Positions 57,322 through 64,000 of a stretch of 64,000 nt of DNA are shown piece after piece (within the stretch, counting starts at the first letter, position 1; each line of letters begins with the position of its first letter). The notes under the pieces were generated by a model that saw only the letters and a program-made list of their open reading frames with translations, searched no databases and had not been told where the DNA came from. The stretch spans positions 111,513,848 to 111,577,847 of the forward strand of contig OX578146.1 in the NCBI GenBank assembly GCA_951213105.1, written 5' to 3'. The stretch comes from Amaurobius ferox. Lineage: Eukaryota > Arthropoda > Arachnida > Araneae > Amaurobiidae. The position numbers and the translations under genes are program-made.

Positions 57322-57863
57322 AGTCATCTATCAACACTGGCGAAGGTAGGATGACTTGGCATACGACGCATCGGAAATCGTTCCTGGTACAATTTTTGTG
57401 CTTCGTGTCCGTTTCCATTTGCTTGGCCGTACATTAGATGCATATCTGCCAATTCCTCGTACGTGTCATCCGCCATGACCTTCCCGAAGTCGTTTCGGAC
57501 GTTGTTATCCCGGTATTAATCTGAAGCATTGAGGATGTGCCACTTTTAAAGAACAACGTTTGCTTTGACTGGCTGCCTACTGAACCTTGATCAGCCAATC
57601 AGCTGCAACTGTCACTGCTGCTTCTTGTCACTGGAAATTTGCATACAGTACATACTTGACTGTAATGTTCTGGAGATGTGATACTTCTCCGGCAATACAG
57701 CTATGTCGTCCGAAGTGGCGACTTGTGCTTGTTGGAGTTTCGAAGTTACTCTTTTCGGACACTCAGAGTGGAATGCGACCCTAGGTTCCATAGTAAATAT
57801 TGTTCATCTTGATGGGTACTATCACCCTCTTATTTTATGAAAGCAGTTTACGAACACCCTGTA

Positions 57864-58079
57864 TATAAACACAAAATAACCTTTTGTTTATATTTCCTTC
57901 CTTTTCTTTACTAGTTTTACAGGCAAATGTCTACATAGGATACGGAAGTTATACTTTGTTAAATGAAATAAAACTTAAAAAAAAGTTGCAATTTAATTTT
58001 ATTAAGAGTTTCAGTTTCCATGTGTTTGACATGTTTAAAGTAATATTATAAAATCCGACTCTATGTTATGTTTTTACGG
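57864..58079. other. Short unassigned flank
   Basis: AT-rich flank of the mariner-like element; nothing recognised. Confidence 0.4.
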
Positions 58080-58370
58080 ATAATTTCTTCAGATAAGTTG
58101 AACACTTGTATTCGATTGCTTGATAAACAACATTGCTAAGGATGTTACATTGTATTTCAAATTCTTCTTTATCTGAACAATGCAATACTAGTCATCGTTT
58201 TTGACTCATTCAGTGATAGCGTGTGCTGAATATTTTATGAGTTTTTCCATCACAAGCCAATTACCACTGCAAAGCGAATTAATGAGAATGTCTGGAGTTT
58301 GTTGTTCAATTCAGCATATTATGGGAAAAACAAGTTGTGTTTGTTGTGATGGGATCTGCCGGTTTATCAA
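58080..58370 (-). pseudogene. Ankyrin-like fragment 2
   Basis: The minus strand gives ILINSLCSGNWLVMEKLIKY followed by SAHAITE and a stop, then VTSLAMLFIKQSNTSVQ. The first part matches fragment 3 (LLINPLYMDNEPAAKSFMKY) and the second aligns with its VMDTLNNVFRQINKLLM at similar spacing. The two are thus homologous over ~75 codons, and both are broken or truncated. Confidence 0.42.
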
Positions 58371-58400
58371 TTTATCGTTGCTTTTTCGGGTACCACGCTG

Positions 58401-59827
58401 GTAAGCAATGGATTGTCAGAGAGGAACCAATCGAAAATATGTAAATAAGAAATGTTATTTTCAAGAATTCAACAGCAGTGGTGATGCATGAATATAAAAA
58501 ACAAAGTTACATGAAATGGCACGTGAAAAAGATAAAACATGTGTGTTTCAAACATTTCGCAATTTTAAGACTTTGAATTACGATAATATTGTTACGACAT
58601 AAGCACTGGAATCGTGGAACAAAAAAAAAATGTTTCGCCAAATTGCACCCAAAGTTATCGAATCAGTCGCCAAAGTCAATCAACCCGGACCTTTAAATAA
58701 CAACAATGGTTGGCTGAAAACATCGTTTTTCCTCGGGGACAGGCAATATCACGTTAAGATATTTTAGGGATACAAAACAATATATTACATTGCATAACAA
58801 AAATATACTGTTTCAGGTTATGTACGATATTCATTTAATTTTGTTTAAGTGCAGTTGGGTGATAATCAGTATCAGAATATAAATAAAAGTTTATTTTTAT
58901 GAGCTAATTTAAAATTTTTTGAAAATATTCGTTAAAACTTTGTTTCATGTTGTCAATCAATTTGCCACGCTGATGACTGGACTACATTTGGTTAATTTCG
59001 GTAGATTCGGTTTTTGAATTTCAATATCTTTCATTCCGATACCATTTACTTTCTGAATGCGATTTTGACTATGATTTCCCCTTTTAGTCTATATTATCAA
59101 CATTATTCGGGAAATAATCATGGATTGCCATAGAAAATAATATTTTATCCACAACTCACTGCCCCACACATGTGTACATACACAAATATTTTTTAAATGT
59201 GTTGAGGAGATATTAAAGCTCGCATTTCCCTCAGAATCTCAGTGTTAAAAAAAATTGGCAATAGAAATGCATTTTTGTCAATAGTATGAGAAACTAAATA
59301 TTTGGAGTGTAAGCTCTTGTTGCCCTTATGATACATAAACGTACCCTATTGTTCAGATTCAGTGTCTCTTCCAGGAACTTTTTGGTCGAGGGGGGGGGGC
59401 GAATGAAATTTTATGGGAAGCAAGTTTTCTGTTTGTCATGTATAAATATATCTAAATGCTGTCACATAAAAAGAAACTACTTAAACATAAAATGTCCCCG
59501 GGGGGGAGGAGGGAGAATACTCTTCTCCCCGGAGGTATACCTGAAGGAAACACTGTTCAAATTCAGTAGAATCAACGCTTATTGGATAGTGCTTTTGTAA
59601 GCTACTGGAAGGGGGCCAGAAATGGAACATGAATTTAGAAGATGCATGAAGAATGTGAAGACCACGTGATCACCTCAGGAAGAAAACGCATCGTGTTCGA
59701 ATGACAGCAAGAGTATTGATATCGAATCGCGGGCGGTTCATCGACTTCTAGGATCAGATCGCAGGAACTCCGAAAAATACCTATGCGAGAAAAAAGATAT
59801 CCGCACGTACTATTGGGCAATCGGAAA
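58401..59827. other. Unassigned interval with G-rich stretches and an LTR-end-like fragment
   Basis: At 58590-58700 attgttacgacataagcact and ggaatcgtgg resemble the U5 end of the LTR at 21913. G-runs lie at about 59390-59400 and 59498-59512, the latter next to gggagaatactcttctcccc. No gene recognised. Confidence 0.4.
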
Positions 59828-59868
59828 ATCGTGTAGGTCGGACAGTTTGGGTCGAAGAAGAAGACGAA
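59828..59868 (+). mobile_element. SINE tail fragment with (GAA)n end
   Basis: gtgtaggtcggacagtttgg then gtcgaagaagaagac parallels the tggtaggtcggacggtctgg, gtctcaacaac tail of the SINE at 56237. The head and body of this copy are not recognisable upstream. Confidence 0.55.
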
Positions 59869-59880
59869 TCGGAAAATCGG

Positions 59881-60151
59881 AGATGGGACAGCCCATTGGT
59901 TAGCGCGCTGGGATTTCACTCGGATAACCCAAGTTCGATTTCCGGCTCTTCCTAAACTGTCCTCGTGTTCACGTGGAGTACAGGCAAGTTTATATGTGGG
60001 TCCGTAAGTTCTTCCGAGAGGTTGGTGACGGTCCCTGTCGATGCCGCACATACTGGGTTCCGGTCTAAATTGAGTAACAAACAGATACCGGTTCGTCCAA
60101 ATAGCTACCTTACACATTCGAGTACATCGGACGATCTGTATCAAAAAAGAA
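59881..60151 (+). mobile_element. SINE with tRNA-like head sharing the 5S-SINE body
   Basis: The head shows an A-box-like ttggttagcgcgctgg (59896-59911) and a B-box-like aagttcgattt (59931-59941). The body (tatgtgggtccgtaagttct, tccgagaggttggtgacggt, actgggttccggtctaaatt, 59993-60072) and the tail (gctaccttacac, catcggacgatctg) match the 5S-headed SINE at 56237. Possible target duplication ggaaaatcgga / ggaaaatcagga at 59871 and 60152. The tail is diverged and ends in a short A-run. Confidence 0.8.
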
Positions 60152-60999
60152 GGAAAATCAGGAACCAAAAAAGACAAAACTTGCAGAAAAATCCGGACGA
60201 TCGGGAACAGAAGCAAATATCAGCGTGATAATACGAAATACGAATACATTTTTATTGCGACACAGAAACGCGTTGGGATGTCAACAATATCCTCACTGCT
60301 TAGGCAGCTAGTTGTTCTACGCCGCTAGGCGAGTGACCCAACCTGGGGTATGAAACAACATCTTAGAATTGCAATCAGGATACGATGAAACGGCGTTCAA
60401 AATAACACAACTTAAAAAGTTTGCGAAGAGTCGAACTTCAGCGTTTTGTGTACATGCTTTCAATTATAAATTTGGACTTGCACCTAGAAATTTGGATGAC
60501 ATATATTTTTTTAACTTTACTACTTTTTCATTTTAACTAGAATACTATGTGACTCACGTGGGGGGACAAACCACGAACTCGCTAATAGGAATTGAGTCGC
60601 GTCCCGTAGATCAGCGGCTATACGTGAGGTCCAAAAACTCTATACAGCCGAGGGATCAAAATACTAACACAGTCGACGCACACATTCAAATGAACAAGTG
60701 TTCAAAATACGTTCAGGTCTTATCCGTCAAAATTTTAAATTCGAAAATTTTCGCAAAACAATATTTTCTCTACACCGGGGGTGTTGATAACGCCGATCGT
60801 GATCTATCGGTCGATCGCGTAATAATTTTGGGCCGATTTCTAAAACTATAAATACTTCTCAAATCTGAAATTTCAAATAGTGTATCAATATTGTTTTAAA
60901 CTTTGCTTTTATGAAAAAATATTCCTTTCGCCTTAATTTTCGAAAAATATATTCACCGATATATTTTTGCTGAAAAAGTATACCATTTATAAAAAAAAA
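60152..60999. other. No gene identified
   Basis: Locally GC-richer up to ~60680. A 100-codon frame at 60549-60851 shows no motif. Nothing else is recognised before A5. Confidence 0.4.
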
Positions 61000-61645
61000 T
61001 CTGATGTGGGCAACATATGACTTTCCTTATATAATGCAATGAATTTACTACTTTTACAGTAAAAAAAATAGGTTTCCTTATATATAGATACTAGTATTCT
61101 TTCTAAGATATTGAATTTTCGACAACTAATCTTCATTTTCATTGATTTAGCGTCATTTTTATCCATTTGGCGAGAGTTTCGTTAATTTGACAACATTTCA
61201 AAAAGTCGCCAAGTTGGCGACATTCCGCCAAATTCGTCACCAAAATCTCACCAAGCTTTACTGACGGAGAAATAAGTTATTCTTATAACAGATAAATGAC
61301 GATTGGCGTTCAAATACAAAAGTATTCTTATTTATATGACTTTTTGATAATTTTTTTGAAAAATGTGCGATATCTCGAGAATGGTTCATTTTAGCGTTCC
61401 AAAATTTATGTTAAACGTTTTCTAATGAAAAATTACATACGAATTGTCTATTTGCTTAACTTTTTTAGCGGTTTTGATTTTTTGACGATTTTTTCAAAAT
61501 TTCACTCGAAAATTTAGGGGGGTTCTGAACATTCGATTACGTTTAAAAACAATAGGCTTCCAGTGTTTACGGATTGTGATTTTTTTACCAAATTTCGTTC
61601 AAATCGGTCCATTCGTTCGTCAGTTATCGTATCCATAGACTCACT

Positions 61646-61683
<38 letters not shown>

Positions 61684-61809
61684 TTACTTCAAAAATGTTT
61701 AATTCGTGATCAGGGATGCTTTAAACGTGCTCTCCCGTCGAAAACTCGAGTTCGAATTTTCGACCCCGTCACAATACTTTCCTTATACATTATGTATATA
61801 AGGAAAGTA
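61000..61809 (-). mobile_element. Family A hairpin-ended repeat, copy A5
   Basis: Reverse-oriented. From the left: A-run, tctgatgtgggcaacatatg, actttccttatataatgca, the ggcga/tcgcc block, (AC)n at 61648-61679 and the hairpin ctttccttatacattatgta...aaggaaagta at 61776-61808. About 100 bp is missing near 61320 compared with A4. Confidence 0.9.
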
Positions 61810-61924
61810 AAAATAGAGGACTCGCTGCTCTTTGCAATAACACGAGGAAATAAAATTTTCACCATGTTATTTTCTTAGAATTAAATCCGCAATTTCTTGT
61901 TAATATTACTTAAATAATTTGTTT

Positions 61925-62160
61925 TCAAAACAGGAACATTAATAGTTTATTTATTTGCCTAAAAACGTTGTTAAGAGTATCCATTACATCGATTACAAAG
62001 ACTTCCTTAACTGAATAATAAGGGGATAAGCATTGTTTGCAGTTGTTTTCTATTGTAACGTCTGCTGAATATTTCATGAAGCTTTTCGCAGCGGGCTCAT
62101 TATCCATATAAAGCGGGTTAATGAGAAGGCTATGAATTGTTTGTCTCAGCATGTTAACTG
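61925..62160 (-). pseudogene. Ankyrin-like fragment 3
   Basis: Open minus-strand frame of 75 codons containing LLINPLYMDNEPAAKSFMKY and SADVTIENNCKQCLSPYY. The N-E-P-A ... MKYSADV-IEN layout matches an ankyrin repeat (GN-x-x-x-V-x-x-L-L-x-x-GADVN-x-x-N). It is the best preserved of three related fragments (50832, 58080). No start, splice site or neighbouring exon was identified, so I treat it as a gene fragment. Confidence 0.42.
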
Positions 62161-62386
62161 CGCGATCTGGACTTCATTGTCTTTAACGTCGTATTTTATG
62201 ACAGATATTTGTAGAAAGACTTTTTATACTATTATATAGTACAAGCGCATTAAAATAGCATATATTAACCTTGGTCAGACAAACGATTACCATTCTTTTT
62301 CAATCAATTTTCTCTCAATTTGAAAAAATAATTTTTATGGAATTTTGCGAAATATTTTAGAAGCATATTTTGACACATCATGCATA

Positions 62387-63062
62387 CAGGGTGTCCCAAA
62401 AATGACTGACACATTTTAAAAATGCATTAAAAAAATACAGAATGCGATAGAAATGTAGCGTTTGCTGCATTGTACTGGGGAAACCAGAGAATTTTATTCA
62501 ACAAATTTTCAAAATTTGTTATAAAAATCACTAACAGATGGCGCTGCGGTTGTGTGATAGCTGCAGGGAAACGCATACTGTCAGATCGCCATTCTGCACT
62601 ATGCTCAGCACCACAGACTATTATTCTGTGCTCAGCACTACGCTAGCGTATGTTTCCCAAAGATTTTAAGTTCCCAAAGATTCCCAAAGATTGTTTCCCA
62701 AAGATTTCGTTGAAAACGGTTTATTCGTTGGAACAGTTGGATATTTCTTGACCTGACCATTCTGGCTGAAATGTTTGCACAGGTGTCTGCGAATTTTGTT
62801 CTTAGACTGCGCCATGTTGTTATGCAAATGGTGATTATTTTGTTAACATCGTATTGTATAGTTTTTGCAATATGGTCATACCGTTTATTAGTTTTCTCAT
62901 TCAGCAGCGCCATCTGTTGGTGACCTTTAACAAATTTTGAAAATTGGCTGAATAAAATTCCCTGGTTTCCCAAGTACAATGTAGCAAACGCTACATTTCT
63001 ATCGCCTTCTGTATTCTTTTAATGCATTTTTCAAATGTGTCAGTCATTTTTGGGACACCCTG
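62387..63062. mobile_element. Short mariner-like element (676 bp) with ~165-bp inverted repeats
   Basis: Ends cagggtgtcccaaaaatgac and gtcatttttgggacaccctg, flanked by TA (62385-62386, 63063-63064). The repeats stay paired through gcgatagaaatgtagcgttt / aaacgctacatttctatcgc, and the gatggcgctgc / gcagcgccatc block is also inverted. The interior has a threefold cccaaagatt repeat near 62660-62710 and, on the plus strand, TVYSLEQ. That echoes the MYSLEQ transposase start in the 38404 element, but no DDE domain. Confidence 0.85.
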
Positions 63063-63064
63063 TA

Positions 63065-63381
63065 TATAATAATGTCAAAACTTGTGACATCATACTTTAA
63101 ATATGACGTAATACTTGAAAATGTATGGGTGTTTTACGACATCACTAAATGTGATAGCAAGAAAAGGTATATTTCAATGTCTTAATATTTTTTTAATTAA
63201 CTATAAACATTAATCTGCACTTTGGTTATAAGAGCGTTAATATTTGATAAAAAGCATTAACTTGTTTTAAAGGCAGAAAAAAACCCTCCTGAGTCAGAAT
63301 AGAGAGATAGATGGACCTTACTAGCAAGATTTAAGCAATTGAATTTAGAGTGCAATAATTATTTGATGTAATACAAAAAAA
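63065..63381. other. No gene identified
   Basis: AT-rich spacer between the short mariner-like element and A6. Confidence 0.4.
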
Positions 63382-64000
63382 TCTGATGTGGGCAACATAT
63401 GACTTTCCTTATATAATGTAATGAATTTACTACTTTTACAGTAAAAAAATAGGTTTTTCTTATAGTAGATACGAATATTCTTTCCAAGACATTGAATTTT
63501 CGACAATTAGTCGTCATTTTCATTGATTTAGCGTCATTTTTATCCATTTGGCGAGATTTTCGTTAATTTGGCAACATTTCAAAAAGTCGCCAAGTTGGCG
63601 ACATTCCGCCAAATTCGTCGCCAAAATCTCGCCAAGCGTTATGCACTAAGAAATAAGTTATTCTTACAGCCAATAAATGACTATTGGCGTCCAAATACAA
63701 AAGTGTTACTCAGAGTATCTTTTTTCATGAATGGAACGAGCTAGATCCACGAGAATGATGTCACCCAATTTATCGCATGGTCTTACATATGAAAAGTTAA
63801 CATGTTTATCAATAGGAAATTTTTTTTTTATTTTATATGACTTTTTGATATTTTTTTTGAAAAATGTACAATATCTCAAAAACGGCTCATGTTAGCGTTC
63901 TAAAATTTTTGTCAATCGTTTTCTAATGAAAAATTACATAAGAAATGTCTATTTGCGTAACTTTATTAGTGGTTTGATTTTTTGACGATTTTTTCAAAAT
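63382..64000 (-). mobile_element. Family A hairpin-ended repeat, copy A6 (runs off the window)
   Basis: Starts tctgatgtgggcaacatatg after an A-run, then actttccttatataatgtaa, the ggcga/tcgcc block at 63550-63640, and interior sequence to the window edge. The hairpin end lies beyond 64000. Confidence 0.9.

Larger units (their letters stand above)
54674..57476 (-). pseudogene. Mariner-like transposase (DUF4817-type), split by insertion
   Basis: Two pieces. 57476 down to 57322 encodes the N-terminal HTH: MADDTYEELADMHLMYGQAN, KLYQERFPMRRMPSHPTFA, a stop, then LRK. After the inserted element reading resumes at ~55572 with TGSF, and after a frameshift SVRTPEMEELVLK, a TGA at 55490-55492, then AVAADIGVCRNTVWNVVHE. 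From there 254 uninterrupted codons to 54674 carry the whole DDE domain: LLVFSDEASF, WLLHDGASVHF and LPRSQDLNPLDI, ending TLGRHFEHLL. I count 33 residues between the second and third Asp. The catalytic triad is intact, but the insertion, stops and frameshift make the gene dead. The long surviving frame suggests fairly recent inactivation. Confidence 0.9.
54465..57861 (-). mobile_element. Mariner-like element, interrupted by a palindromic element
   Basis: Terminal inverted repeats of ~120 bp (54465-54585 and 57742-57861) begin gagggtgttta / cagggtgttcg. They share aaaataagag, gggtaytatcaccctc-like, tttactatg and cctagggtcg blocks. TA flanks both ends (54463-54464, 57862-57863). Without the 1740 bp added by the inner insertion the element would be ~1657 bp, a plausible full length. 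It carries one transposase gene on the minus strand. Confidence 0.93.

Noticed and set aside
44386..57861. The two larger mariner-like elements as one family
   Set aside because: Their terminal repeats (gtgtcccaaaaacattg versus gtgttyrtaaactg) and repeat lengths differ, and the transposases differ throughout, so they are separate relatives.
59881..59950. Genuine tRNA gene
   Set aside because: A- and B-box-like strings are present, but I could not fold a full cloverleaf, and it runs directly into the SINE body.
59635..60216. 193-codon minus-strand open frame
   Set aside because: It runs antisense through a SINE tail and the tRNA-headed SINE. The locally higher GC content makes a long chance frame likely, and no motif is visible.

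Overview
This window looks like AT-rich intergenic DNA from an arthropod nuclear genome, most likely a spider. That placement is an inference from the transposon repertoire: mariner-like elements with an N-terminal DUF4817-type helix-turn-helix, LINE remnants with a pre-C2HC gag and an RNase H tail, and SINEs with 5S or tRNA heads. No organism-specific gene confirms it. I find no intact host protein-coding gene, and no operon, CRISPR array or prokaryotic system.

Layout. 1-3760 is a satellite array with a unit of about 308 bp and a higher-order duplication. 4448-12420 holds dispersed repeats, including an inverted-arm element that carries a tRNA-headed SINE. 13611-14396 is a GC-rich island between two (AT)n tracts. 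19300-24402 is a cluster of hairpin-ended elements (families A and B) around an LTR with a readable TATA box and polyA signal. 26648-27672 is a LINE ORF2 tail. 30369-32241 holds two more transposon-type pseudogenes. 36646-36990 is a tandem array of a SINE 3' tail. 38404-39049 and 62387-63062 are short terminal-inverted-repeat elements. 44373-48195 is one family A element split by two later insertions. 51600-52570 is a LINE ORF1 fragment. 54465-57861 is a three-layer nest. 59828-60151 holds SINE sequence. 61000-64000 holds more family A copies and one ankyrin-like fragment.

The best-supported unusual structures are nested insertions whose boundaries can be read from target-site duplications. 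At 54465-57861 a mariner-like element (TA duplication) contains a 1.73 kb palindromic element with a 9-bp duplication. That element contains a 387-bp SINE with a 5S rRNA head and a 14-bp duplication. A second SINE at 59881-60151 shares the same body and tail but has a tRNA-like head. At 44373-48195 a family A element was entered by a mariner-like element near one end and by another family A element near the other.

Three repeat families (A, B, C) share one architecture. One end is a hairpin, and one hairpin arm recurs inverted just inside the opposite end. Family B, and part of family C, also carry internal tandem repeats. I infer they are non-autonomous Helentron-like elements (the HINE/DINE-1 type). 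For these families the strand given is '+' when the hairpin end comes first. All coding-like sequence I recognise is transposase, reverse-transcriptase or gag-type debris, plus three small ankyrin-like fragments.
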